A stretch of DNA of 41,919 bases from an uncultured Ectothiorhodospiraceae bacterium (GTDB lineage: Bacteria > Pseudomonadota > Gammaproteobacteria > S012-40). The stretch lies in the NCBI GenBank assembly GCA_945787125.1, contig CALZHW010000014.1, forward strand, positions 1 through 41,919, read 5' to 3'. The notes beneath the pieces are model-generated. The model worked only from the letters and a program-made list of their open reading frames with translations, did not search any database and had not been told where the DNA came from. This document shows positions 24,901-32,122 of this stretch, one piece after another. The translations under genes were made by a program, and so were the position numbers. How positions within the stretch are numbered: position 1 is the first letter of the stretch; each line of letters begins with the position of its first letter.

Positions 24901-27581
24901 TCCTTGGGTTTACGAATGAACTCAATGGCGCTGGACAACAGGCTTGGCAGGAACACCACGGTGATAACCGATAGGGTCCAAAACCATACCGGACTCGGAC
25001 CAAATAGCCAACCGCCCGCTAACACGGCTAGCAAGGCTGGCGAGACGAGACTGCGACGAAGGTTGTCGAAAATTTTCCACATTGACAAGGCAGATAGTGG
25101 ATTTGGCTGGCGTTCGGGCTTTGATGCTGAATCATCGCCACAATTCGCCCCAGGCACGCTCGGCAACAGCCAGCCTGCCAGCTGCCAATCCCCTCGTATC
25201 CAGCGATGGCGACGACTGACATCAATAGCATAAGAGTCAGGATGTTCTTCAATTAAATTCACATCGGTCACTAATGCCGAGCGGGCATAACCGCTTTCCA
25301 ATAAGTCGTGACTGAGAATGAGATTATCCGGGAAGCGGCCATCAACCGCCTGACGAAAAGCGTCCACATCGTAGATGCCCTTGCCGATAAACGAACCTTC
25401 GCCAAACAGATCCTGGTACACATCCGAGACTTCACGGGTGTAGGGATCGATGCCTGATTCACCGGCAAACAGTTTGCTAAAGCGTGATTGCACTGCGCTG
25501 GTCAAACTGATCGACGCCCGTGGTTGCAGGATCGCATATCCTTCCACAATCCTGCCCTTTTGCGCATCAAAAACCGGCCGATTAAGCGGATGCGCCATGT
25601 TACCGATCAAACTACGCGCTGCATCGCGGGGCAGTTGTGTATCGGTGTCCAGGGTGATGACGTATTTGATTGAACTGAGAATCGAAACGTCACCGATAAC
25701 TTCAGAGAAAGCCGCTTTCGCCTCGCCACGTAAAAACGCATTAAACTGTTCCAACTTGCCACGCTTGCGCTCGTAACCCATCCATACTTGATTGCATTCA
25801 TTCCACAAGCGCGGGCGGTGAAACAGGTAGAAGATGTTGGGGCGATCTTCGTGATAGGTGTCGTTGAGTTGTTGCACGGCTGTGCCTGCATAGGCAAGCA
25901 AATCATCATCGCCAGGCTGCATTTTTTCCGGCGCATCACGAAAATCGGTGAGCAAGGCAAAAAACAAATTGGCATCGCGATTGCCGAGATAACGAATTTC
26001 CAGGGCTTCCAGTAACTCATCAATCTCTTGCACCTTGCTCAATAAGGTCGGCACCACCACCATGCTGCGGTGAGCGCTTGGAATGCCCTTGGAAAAGTCC
26101 AGACGTGGTAAGGCGCGTGGTGGTAGCAGCTGGGTAACCATCACATTCACCACCGGCACAGCCAAAGCCGTTGCAGCAACAAATCCAATGATTGCAAAAA
26201 ACCAAAAACGCCAGTCGGCCAGCGCTAAACCACTGAAGACTGACAAAACAAACGCCGTAGCCAACGTGGTGAATATCACAATAGGGCTGAGATAAAGAGG
26301 CAGCCGGACCTGTCGACTCGCTCTACTGGCGCGCACTTGCCACGATAGCCGGCAACGGACAGCTTGCTCCAACACCGATCGACCGCGATCAATCAAGTAA
26401 TAACCGACATGGGCACTGCGGTCATTGCTACCCAATCGCTGTGCCGCCGCTTGTGCCAGTGCAATGGCTTCGCGTGCCACCGTTAACTCACTGCACGCAC
26501 TGCGCGTGCTCGCTCGGGTCACTTCTTCGATGACGTGTCGGTAGCGATCGCGTGTGGCAAAATCTTGGCTGGCGTGCATGCCTGCCGGATCTTCACGCAA
26601 GGTCAGTTCGACCACACTGAGTGATTCAACGTAATCACGCCAATCCATGGTGCCGATGAAACGTAGACTACCAATGCTGTTGGCGATAGATAGTTGATTG
26701 GTGGCTGCGGTGCGGGCTGCGGAGGCGGATAACTGTGTTGCCGACACCCCTTGCTCAATTAACTTCTGTTCAACCCAGGTTTGCACAAACGCCATCATCG
26801 GCCCTTGCGCTTGCAGTCTGGCGTAAAACTCTTCTACAAACGGCGCGGTGAGCGGCACATCGGCATTGGCAAATTCGGCCAATAATTGAATCAGTTGTTT
26901 AGGTTCTTGCTCTGCTGTCTCTTGCATGCGATCTGCCCAGCGAATAGCGACGTCTCGCTCCTCACGCCGGCGAGCAATGCGCAAAGCAACACGGCGCAGA
27001 TTTTCCAACAGCGCCAACTGAAGCATGATGGGGAATGCCCACAATTCACCTAATTTTAAGGGCTCAACGGTCTGGTAGGCAGCGATGAACTGGCTGGTAT
27101 TGTCGCTATCGACACGACCATCCATGTGAGAAATTAGCTTCAAAGCCAAATCATAGATACGAGGAAAACCCGCAGACGGGCCATCCACCAGGCGTGGCAA
27201 TTGTCGGCTATAACCCGGCGGCAGATGCCGCCGCGCCAGATTAATTTGCTGTTCAATGAGATAAAAATTATCGAGCAACCAGGCTTCGGCCGGTACGATG
27301 CGCTGACCGGGTGTAGTAGTGGCAACCACCACATCATAGGCTGCCAGCAAAACGCGTTCATTGTCAGCTAGGCGGGGCAACAGTCTATCAGCGCCGGGAT
27401 CTGAATCGATTTTATATTGTCTAGCCAGCGTTACTGCATGGCGCTTTAGTTGTTCGATGCTGAACAGTTCGGAGCGTAGTAGCTCAGTATCCTGATCGTT
27501 GCTCAGCGTATTACGCGCACGCGCACCCAATATAAATTCTTTTATGTTTATGAAATGCTCCTTGATCGAGCTTGGAACCAC
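18921..27581 (-). CDS. ndvB: Cyclic beta-1,2-glucan synthase (NdvB/Cgs type)
   Basis: 2886 residues, similar to the roughly 2830 of Brucella Cgs. It makes and cyclises periplasmic beta-1,2-glucan at the inner membrane. Order: N-terminal region (1-425); membrane segments near 428-450 and 458-482; GT84 domain (about 500-850) with D645-x-D647 in ITLDTDTQ, SHDLLESGY at 757-765 and RRHRWIRGDWQ at 790-800; more membrane segments (848-890, 968-1015); glycoamylase-like domain (about 1310-1540, VPWGISES); two GT36-associated regions (about 1590-1900 and 2100-2400); and a GH94 phosphorylase domain with GDWNDG near 2570, which controls chain length. By eye it is richer in GC than its flanks. The GTG start has no good ribosome binding site; a TTG at 27530 is an alternative. 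The stop lies in a small CGTTGG/CCAACG hairpin. Confidence 0.93.
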   Translation of the reverse strand: MVPSSIKEHFINIKEFILGARARNTLSNDQDTELLRSELFSIEQLKRHAVTLARQYKIDSDPGADRLLPRLADNERVLLAAYDVVVATTTPGQRIVPAEAWLLDNFYLIEQQINLARRHLPPGYSRQLPRLVDGPSAGFPRIYDLALKLISHMDGRVDSDNTSQFIAAYQTVEPLKLGELWAFPIMLQLALLENLRRVALRIARRREERDVAIRWADRMQETAEQEPKQLIQLLAEFANADVPLTAPFVEEFYARLQAQGPMMAFVQTWVEQKLIEQGVSATQLSASAARTAATNQLSIANSIGSLRFIGTMDWRDYVESLSVVELTLREDPAGMHASQDFATRDRYRHVIEEVTRASTRSACSELTVAREAIALAQAAAQRLGSNDRSAHVGYYLIDRGRSVLEQAVRCRLSWQVRASRASRQVRLPLYLSPIVIFTTLATAFVLSVFSGLALADWRFWFFAIIGFVAATALAVPVVNVMVTQLLPPRALPRLDFSKGIPSAHRSMVVVPTLLSKVQEIDELLEALEIRYLGNRDANLFFALLTDFRDAPEKMQPGDDDLLAYAGTAVQQLNDTYHEDRPNIFYLFHRPRLWNECNQVWMGYERKRGKLEQFNAFLRGEAKAAFSEVIGDVSILSSIKYVITLDTDTQLPRDAARSLIGNMAHPLNRPVFDAQKGRIVEGYAILQPRASISLTSAVQSRFSKLFAGESGIDPYTREVSDVYQDLFGEGSFIGKGIYDVDAFRQAVDGRFPDNLILSHDLLESGYARSALVTDVNLIEEHPDSYAIDVSRRHRWIRGDWQLAGWLLPSVPGANCGDDSASKPERQPNPLSALSMWKIFDNLRRSLVSPALLAVLAGGWLFGPSPVWFWTLSVITVVFLPSLLSSAIEFIRKPKERDWRVHLTQTSRATGSPLAHGALTVALLPYDALICLDAIARSGVRMLFTRRGLLIWHTRAYARRNACRTLIDFIKEMWIAPVAVLALTFSLNSEALLFCAPVLLLWFVSPVIAWWISLPLVSAVPDLSAEQRLFLRASARRTWRYFTDFVGPQDNWLPPDNFQEYPEPVIASRTSPTNIGMSLLADLSAYDFGYISAGEFLQRTENTLATTAKLERYRGHLYNWYDTRTLQPLQPQYVSSVDSGNLAGALLTLQAGLTELKDQPVLAANIFQGLQDTLQVLLEHVPSESTPNLATKVKFLQGKLVSFTQQAVPQSLIEFEMQLDEIHPMAVELLAWLSADIDIDGELYYWAQAFEKQTRALTDELKCLIPDLQVFNTIPTLSELGRLKSSKNIPGQSSYKSALARLKIIDDLINRCHELAAMDFDFLYDTASGLLSIGYDVGERRRDPACYDLLASEARLASFLLIAQEQLPQKHWFALGRLLTSHGGHVSLISWSGSMFEYLMPQLIMPSYDNTLLAQTCKAAVARQIEYGRQRSVPWGISESCYNATDMHQVYQYRAFGVPGLGLKRGLGEDLVIAPYASALALMVMPLEACRNLQTLAANDFLGAYGFFEAIDYTPSRVPRGKNHAIVRAFMAHHQGMSLLALEHVLLDQPMQRRFMSDPLVRATELLLQERVPKKGATLHPHAAEVVAAARPPEAETGTIMRVFTDPNTPTPEVHLLSNGRYHVMATHAGGGYSRWRDLFVTRWREDATADNWGTFIYLRDSDTNKFWSSAYQPTLHKADHYEAIFVQGRAEYRRRDEAIETHTEISVSPEDDVEIRRVTLTNQSSRQRHIEVTSFAEVVLAPLNADLAHRSFSNLFVQTEILPERQAILCTRRPRTPGEQVPWMFHLLAAPGAVTDTPSYETDRAKFIGRGRTAAKPLALDGSERLSNTDGSVLDPIVAIRSTITLSADESAIVQIISGVADSREAALALLDKYCDRHFVERAFEMAWFQSQEVLRHLNAAEADAQIYGRLAGAIIYSNALRRAAPSVIARNQLGQSGLWRFGISGDLPIVLLHIGDMNRIDLVKQVLQAHAYWRMKGLTVDLVIVNDDFSGYRAVLQDQIMGLINSGPEAQVLDKPGGVFVRRAEELSEEDRVLFQSVARVVLNDSAETLLEQVERRAVAERLPRHLIASSQALSEESQPLMARERIFCNGLGGFTPDGHEYVVTLEAGQSTPAPWVNVIASPHIGTVVSESGSVYTWVENAHEFRLTTWHNDPVSDSSGEAFYIRDEETGVFWSPTPLPAPMPTRNQPGYVCRHGFGYSVFEHDQTGIFSELTTYVAMDAPVKFVVVKLRNHSGRPRRLSLTGYWELVLGEWRHANQMHIVTETDPHSGALFARNAYGRECANRVVFAQVSEAERSVTGNRTEFIGRNGSLGNPVALGRERLSGKTGAGLDPCAAMQAQIELTDGEEREIVFTFGAAKHADEAHYFIQRFSGPAGARHALETVWGYWNHTLGAVHVETPDPALNVLTNGWLVYQTLSCRYWGRSGYYQSGGAYGFRDQLQDTMALIHATPWLAREQIIRCAERQFSQGDVQHWWHPPNGQGVRTQFSDDYLWLAYATCRYVQTTGDVAVLDESIHFLEGRELNPGEEAYYDQPQRANETATLYEHCVRAIKHGLRFGEHQLPLMGCGDWNDGMNLVGAKGKGESVWLAWFLYENLQQFSELASGRNDEIFADLCTEQAAQLLSNIEKNGWDGAWYRRAYFDDGTPLGSAQNDECQIDSISQSWSVICRGGDPIRARQAMAAVDKHLVRRDAQLIQLLDPPFDKSMLEPGYIKGYVPGVRENGGQYTHAAIWTTTAFAMLGDTDKAWELYAMLNPVNRGSLAEEIERYKVEPYVMSADIYGAAPHTGRGGWTWYTGAAGWMYRLTVETLLGLQLEGDQLRIAPCVPDHWDVYKIHYRYRDTFYHIAIQCGGDGVGRVTVDGVVLNEADLIPLVDDRQEHYVEVALA

Positions 27582-27605
27582 TAAGGGGATCGAGCTCGCG
27601 ATAGT

Positions 27606-27641
27606 CAGCGCAGTACAGGTCTTGTGACCTGTACTGCGCTG
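27606..27641. promoter_or_regulatory. Perfect 16-bp palindrome just upstream of the glucan synthase
   Basis: CAGCGCAGTACAGGTC pairs perfectly with 27626-27641 around TTGT, and a further outer pair ATAGTC/GACTAT (27601-27606 and 27650-27655) extends it past a bulge. It ends 25 bases before the GTG start, so in the transcript it would be a very stable leader hairpin; as DNA it could be an operator. No T run follows on either strand. Confidence 0.6.
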
Positions 27642-27861
27642 AAAATGCAGACTATCTGCACTCAGGTAATGAGCCTGTTGGCTGAAGAATGTAAAGTGTT
27701 TACACTGTGTTGACAGACGTTGACATCTTTAAGACAACAAAATAGACAATGCCTTAAAAACGACTATTTTTTAACTCAAGGCCAAGACTGCTGAACTTGC
27801 CCGTCAATGAGTTAATGTCGCACATACTGCAGTCTGTTTAACGCTACGCATAATGACCGAA

Positions 27862-27966
27862 TTAGCCACGGGATGTTTTTTTGTTTTTTTTTGCCGCCTT
27901 TTTTTCTTTTGATGTCATGGCCGGTTTTTTCTTGTCCTCTTTATTGCTTTTTTGTTCTTTGCTCAT
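27862..27966 (-). CDS. Small lysine-rich protein (34 residues)
   Basis: The minus strand encodes MSKEQKSNKEDKKK, then PAMTSKEKKAAKKNKK, then TSRG and a stop. Fifteen of 34 residues are lysine and only short hydrophobic stretches exist, so the protein is soluble, very basic and probably disordered. AGGAG lies eight bases upstream of the ATG, which is the main reason to call it a gene. It is the only strong minus-strand start in this spacer and would read toward the glucan synthase. Nucleic-acid binding is a guess from charge alone; I do not recognise a named family. No terminator is obvious. Confidence 0.65.
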   Translation of the reverse strand: MSKEQKSNKEDKKKPAMTSKEKKAAKKNKKTSRG

Positions 27967-28005
27967 GGGGTTCGCTCCTAAAATAATTAATAGAATATCT
28001 TCAGG

Positions 28006-28170
28006 TTAGGAGCCTATCCGAGAATGGGAGCCGTAGCGAGGGAAAGTTATTTTAGAGCAGATTTTTCGTTCATTTGAGGCGAATAGTCATTCTATTCAAC
28101 GAAAATGAACGAAAAAAATGGTCAAAATAACAATCCGCAGTAGGTTCTCCATTCTCGGACAGGCTCCTAA
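28006..28170. repeat. Family D terminal-inverted-repeat element
   Basis: Ends TTAGGAGCCTATCCGAGAAT (left, from 28006) and the inverted TTAGGAGCCTGTCCGAGAAT (right, ending 28170). Inside, GTTATTTT pairs with AAAATAAC and CGTTCATTT with AAAATGAACG, so the 165-bp element folds into a long hairpin. No coding capacity. Confidence 0.8.
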
Positions 28171-28411
28171 GCATTGCGACTCAAATTCGACTGGGCTCGA
28201 GCAGTTATGTCCTAACAACGCTTTACAAAGTGCTGAATATCGAGGAAGCGATCCGTCCTGTGGGACCACGGGATATTCTGTTATCCGGCAAAAGAAATGC
28301 CCGGGGGGTGAACATAGTAGATACCTGCCAAACTACCATGAATATTGACTCTGGGTTGAATTTATTTCAGTAGGCCCGTGAAAAGATCACCTCTGGGCGA
28401 GTGGATATCCC
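28171..28411. other. Unassigned spacer between two family D ends
   Basis: The plus strand holds an open frame without a start (28173-28373, containing LTTLYKVLNIEEAIRPVGP) and another reading frame of 76 codons, neither recognisable. I treat it as a possible gene fragment trapped between mobile elements, not as a gene. Confidence 0.3.
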
Positions 28412-28603
28412 TTAGAAGCCTGTCCGAGACCCGTACCTATTTATGCCTGGCGTAATTTGTAGGGGCGAACCTTTGTGTTCGCCCAGGGCCGGTTTCACCA
28501 AATTAGGGCGATCACAAGGGGATTGCGGGGGATCCACAAGGGCGATCACGAGGATCGCCCCTACGTTAGAGAAGAGGTGAGATTGGGTCTGCGCATTACC
28601 CGC
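28412..28603 (+). repeat. Solo family D end joined to family E repeat, copy 3
   Basis: TTAGAAGCCTGTCCGAGA (28412-28429) is a family D left end. It is cut off by family E, which starts CCCGTACCTATTTATGCC, includes GTAGGGGCGAACC...TTCGCCC, and continues with GGGCGATCACAAGG through CTACGTTAGAGAAGAGG to CGCATTACCCGC. Compared with 18187-18345 the two E modules are in swapped order. Confidence 0.75.
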
Positions 28604-28686
28604 GTAGATTCTACCGTGCTTGATCAGTCAGTCTGTGGCATAATGCGCAGCCTTTTTAACCATCTATTTCATTTTGGAAGCATAAT

Positions 28687-30279
28687 TTGATTACGACAGC
28701 AAATATCACCATGCAGTTTGGGGCTAAACCCCTGTTTGAAAACATTTCCGTAAAATTTGGCAATGGCAACCGTTATGGCCTAATTGGCGCGAATGGATGC
28801 GGCAAGTCTACTTTTATGAAAATCCTGGGTGGTGACCTAGAGCCAACTGCAGGTAATGTTGCGGTGGATGTCAATGAGCGTCTTGGTAAGCTTCGTCAGG
28901 ATCAATTTGCCTTTGAAAATAACACGGTAATCGATACGGTCATCATGGGTCACGATCGTCTTTGGGAGGTCAAGCAGGAACGTGATCGACTCTATTCTCT
29001 GCCTGAAATGACGGAAGAAGATGGTATGCGGGTCGGGGATCTGGAAGTGGAATTTGCTGAATTGGATGGTTATACCGCAGAATCTCGTGCCGGTGAATTG
29101 CTGTTAGGTCTCGACATAGCATTGGAGCTGCACAACGGTTTAATGAGCGCAGTGGCACCAGGCTGGAAGGTGCGGGTATTACTCGCGCAGGCGCTGTTTG
29201 CCGATCCAGATATATTGTTATTGGACGAACCAACCAATAACTTGGATATAAACACCATTCGTTGGTTGGAAAAAGTATTAAACGAGCGTGCCAGTACAAT
29301 GGTGATCATCTCGCATGACCGGCATTTTCTGAACAGCGTTTGCACCCACATGGCAGATCTTGATTATGGTGAGTTACGCTTGTACCCAGGCAATTACGAT
29401 GATTACATGATGGCGTCTACGCAATCCCGTGAACAGCTGTTATCTGAAAACGCGAAGAAAAAGAGTCAAATTGCTGAGCTTCAGTCATTCGTAAGTCGCT
29501 TTTCAGCCAATGCATCGAAAGCCAAGCAAGCCACTTCCCGTGCCAAACAAATTGAAAAAATTCAACTGACTGAAGTTAAACCGTCCAGTCGGCAAAGTCC
29601 TTTTATTCGTTTTGAGCAAAGTAAAAAACTTTTTCGTAACGCGTTGGAAGTTGAAAATCTCTGTAAAGGTTATGATGAGCAAGTCTTGTTTAATCAGTTA
29701 AACCTTATTGTGGAAGTAGGTGAGCGGGTCGCCGTGATTGGCCCCAACGGTATCGGTAAAACAACACTGCTACGCACATTAGTTAACGACTTAGAGCCAG
29801 ATAGCGGCAAGATAAAATGGTCAGAGAATGTAACCATTGGCTATTATGCGCAGGATCATTCCGACGATTTTCGCGAAGACTTGCCGTTATTCGAATGGAT
29901 GAGTCAGTGGCGAAAACCGCAAGACGATGAACAAGCCGTTCGAGCGGTGCTCGGCCGCATGCTTTTTTCGCAAGATGATATTAATAAATCGGTGAAAAAA
30001 ATTTCCGGTGGTGAGCAGGGCCGTATGCTGTTCGGAAAGTTAATGATGCAACAACCGAATATCCTGGTGATGGATGAACCCACTAATCACCTTGATATGG
30101 AATCCATTGAGTCACTTAACCTTGCGTTGGAAAACTATCCCGGCACATTGATATTTGTCAGCCATGACAGAGAGTTTGTTTCATCATTAGCCACTCGAAT
30201 TATTGAACTGTCAGCAAGTGGTATCAACAACTTCAGCGGCACCTACGAAGATTACTTGCGCGGCCAAGGCGTCGTTTAG
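28687..30279 (+). CDS. ybiT: ABC-F ATPase YbiT
   Basis: 530 residues, the same length as E. coli YbiT and alike from end to end. ABC-F proteins bind the ribosome and act in translation; they have no membrane domain. Walker A1 is G34-A-N-G-C-G-K-S-T42, the first [11 protein letters not shown] follows near 180, the interdomain linker holds [17 protein letters not shown], Walker A2 (GPNGIGKTT) is near 352-360, and the second signature SGGEQ is near 440. The start is TTG, preceded by GGAAG; the next Met (residue 9) would delete the first strand. It converges on the M48 gene with no gap between stops. Confidence 0.95.
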   Translation: MITTANITMQFGAKPLFENISVKFGNGNRYGLIGANGCGKSTFMKILGGDLEPTAGNVAVDVNERLGKLRQDQFAFENNTVIDTVIMGHDRLWEVKQERDRLYSLPEMTEEDGMRVGDLEVEFAELDGYTAESRAGELLLGLDIALELHNGLMSAVAPGWKVRVLLAQALFADPDILLLDEPTNNLDINTIRWLEKVLNERASTMVIISHDRHFLNSVCTHMADLDYGELRLYPGNYDDYMMASTQSREQLLSENAKKKSQIAELQSFVSRFSANASKAKQATSRAKQIEKIQLTEVKPSSRQSPFIRFEQSKKLFRNALEVENLCKGYDEQVLFNQLNLIVEVGERVAVIGPNGIGKTTLLRTLVNDLEPDSGKIKWSENVTIGYYAQDHSDDFREDLPLFEWMSQWRKPQDDEQAVRAVLGRMLFSQDDINKSVKKISGGEQGRMLFGKLMMQQPNILVMDEPTNHLDMESIESLNLALENYPGTLIFVSHDREFVSSLATRIIELSASGINNFSGTYEDYLRGQGVV

Positions 30280-31608
30280 TTATTTTTTAACGGAGGTCGG
30301 TTTTTGCTCTGTGCTTAACCAGGTTTTAAATTCCGCCGGTAAAGCCGTGACTGAGCCGGTCGTTGGCCAGCTTTGCATATTGGCAAAGTTAATGTTTTCA
30401 TTGATGCGATTTTCGGTGCCTGGGTGGGTGCTAAAAAACGCCGGTGGTGCATTGCTGTTACTTGTCAATGCGCTGAATAATGATTCAGCACCATCAACAT
30501 GACCATAAAGACTGAACAGTGTTGCTAACGCAGTGTAGTCAGCGTTTTGCTCATGGTCACGACTGAATTTCAGAATAGTTAATAAGCCAGTTTCTCCCAG
30601 TACCTGGCCACCGACATCACTGCTGGTGGCGCCACCAATCAATGCCATCGTCGTAGCAATGACCACTGATCTGCCCAGGCTTTTTATGGGGTGCCGATGT
30701 TTGATGTGGGCTATTTCGTGCGCTAGCAGCATCGTCAACGCATTTTCATTCGGCAGTTTTTCCAGTAAGCCACGAAACATGAGCACATGGCCACCAAGCG
30801 TGGCAAATGCATTCACGGTATCATCCTCGATATAATGAATTTTCAAATCCATTGTTGCTGGCAATTCCTGGGCGATGGATATTTTATCTGCCAGTGTTTG
30901 CAGGTAGTTTGTCATGGGTGATGGTGGGCTTTGTTCTACCATGTGTGACTCAAAGGTCGCCGCAAATTTTTGTTCGACTTTAAATGGCACCAGTGGCACG
31001 AGAAAATCAGCAATCAGAATAAAGATAAGAAATAGCAGGCTGAGGCCGAAAGCGATACCTGTGCCTAAAAAAGCAAACTCTTTCAGTGGGCTATCATTGC
31101 TGATATTAATGCCTGCTGGCATTTCCATTTCTACGGCAAACGGCGTAACTGCGTGTTCTTTGGCGGCTATCAAAGCAGTGCCATACGCCAACACTTCCAG
31201 TGTACCGACGCTGCCTCGGCCACCACTGGAAATGCGTGAGCTTTCCAGTTTTAGATTAACAATCATGTTCGCGCCCATCTCGGACGCATGTTCCTTCATG
31301 CGCAAGATTGCTTCGCGGCGCGCTCGATCCAACAGACTTTCATAGGTCTTGAGACGACCACCCACCAGCGCCCGCAAGCCCGCGACGAACTGTTTAAAAT
31401 AATCCACTGAAACCACGGTGCTGCCATAAACCAATGCCGAGTCGGTGGCATGAATATTCAATGTTGAAGGGAGTTTGCTGGCAAATGCCGGTAATTCTCG
31501 ATATTGCTGCTCGCGTTGTAAAATTGAGCGATAGTGACGTTTTTCTGCGAGTCGACCAAAACCATAACCCAATACGAGCAGTATCAGTAAAAATATGAGG
31601 TTTGTCAT
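30280..31608 (-). CDS. YbjQ domain fused to M48 metalloprotease, membrane-anchored
   Basis: 442 residues. An N-terminal membrane helix (2-20), a YbjQ/DUF74-type domain (about 45-150, with RREAILRMKEHASEMGANMIVNLK), a second membrane segment (about 178-204), then a peptidase M48 domain with H297-E-I-A-H301 and likely third ligand E353 in RDHEQNAD. M48 enzymes of this kind are zinc endopeptidases; YbjQ domains form pentamers of unknown role, sometimes annotated heavy-metal-binding. Its ATG overlaps the TGA of the stand-alone YbjQ gene, so the two are translationally coupled. The pairing suggests the two YbjQ domains co-assemble, which is inference. Confidence 0.88.
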   Translation of the reverse strand: MTNLIFLLILLVLGYGFGRLAEKRHYRSILQREQQYRELPAFASKLPSTLNIHATDSALVYGSTVVSVDYFKQFVAGLRALVGGRLKTYESLLDRARREAILRMKEHASEMGANMIVNLKLESSRISSGGRGSVGTLEVLAYGTALIAAKEHAVTPFAVEMEMPAGINISNDSPLKEFAFLGTGIAFGLSLLFLIFILIADFLVPLVPFKVEQKFAATFESHMVEQSPPSPMTNYLQTLADKISIAQELPATMDLKIHYIEDDTVNAFATLGGHVLMFRGLLEKLPNENALTMLLAHEIAHIKHRHPIKSLGRSVVIATTMALIGGATSSDVGGQVLGETGLLTILKFSRDHEQNADYTALATLFSLYGHVDGAESLFSALTSNSNAPPAFFSTHPGTENRINENINFANMQSWPTTGSVTALPAEFKTWLSTEQKPTSVKK

Positions 31609-31931
31609 GGGTCCACAGGTTCAAGCACAACCGCTGTTCCGTAGGCAAAAATTTCAGCGGCCCCTTGTGCGATGGTGGATGTGGAAAAGCGAATATTCAA
31701 CACGGCGTTAGCACCAATGCTTGCGGCCTGCGCGCTCATTCTTTCGAGCGCTTCTTCACGAGATTCTTGCAGCAGTTCCGTGTAGCCTTTTAACTCGCCA
31801 CCAAAAATATTTTTCAGGCTGGCCATTATGTCGCGCCCAATATGTTTAGCGCGAACGGAAGAGCCCTGAGCCAGTCCCAGGTGTTTGACAACTCGCTGCC
31901 CAGGCACGGTTTCTAGATTAGTAATCAGCAT
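31605..31931 (-). CDS. YbjQ family protein (UPF0145, DUF74)
   Basis: 108 residues, full length for the family. The start MLITNLETVPGQRV, the ARG/ARE helix ESREEALERMSAQAASIGAN and the end EIFAYGTAVVLEP are typical. Family members form ring-shaped pentamers; the biochemical role is not known. It overlaps the downstream YbjQ-M48 gene by ATGA. Confidence 0.92.
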   Translation of the reverse strand: MLITNLETVPGQRVVKHLGLAQGSSVRAKHIGRDIMASLKNIFGGELKGYTELLQESREEALERMSAQAASIGANAVLNIRFSTSTIAQGAAEIFAYGTAVVLEPVDP

Positions 31932-32009
31932 GTAGGTGGTTCTTCCAGCGGTTTTGTGGTTCTTCAGATAATCCCATTATCGTATCACTCTGAGAATACA
32001 TGTCCAAGC

Positions 32010-32122
32010 ACAAGCTCGTAACGGCAAGGAAAAGTGGAAAGTGACGGCGGCACGGATGCCGCCATCAAACTTATAACGGTGTTTGCCGTTTCGGGGCTTC
32101 GATCTTCGATCGTGAGTTATAA
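32010..32122. repeat. Diverged family C element
   Basis: Keeps CTCGTAACGGCAAGG, a GGCGGCACGGATGCCGCC hairpin, AACGGTGTTTGCCGTT and the right end GATCGTGAGTTATAA, in family C order but with much drift and a shortened left half. The terminal TTATAA supplies the ancestral stop codon of the CotH pseudogene. Confidence 0.6.

Noticed and set aside
20000..26300. Numerous frames of 60-150 codons on both strands within the glucan synthase gene
   Set aside because: Shadow frames of a GC-rich coding region; the single long frame explains all conserved motifs.
27690..27704. TGTAAAGTGTTTACA palindrome as an operator for the glucan synthase
   Set aside because: Short and AT-rich with no second copy; too likely by chance to list as a feature.
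28118..28348. 76-codon plus-strand open frame
   Set aside because: Begins inside the family D element and resembles nothing; another frame of the same stretch looks no worse.
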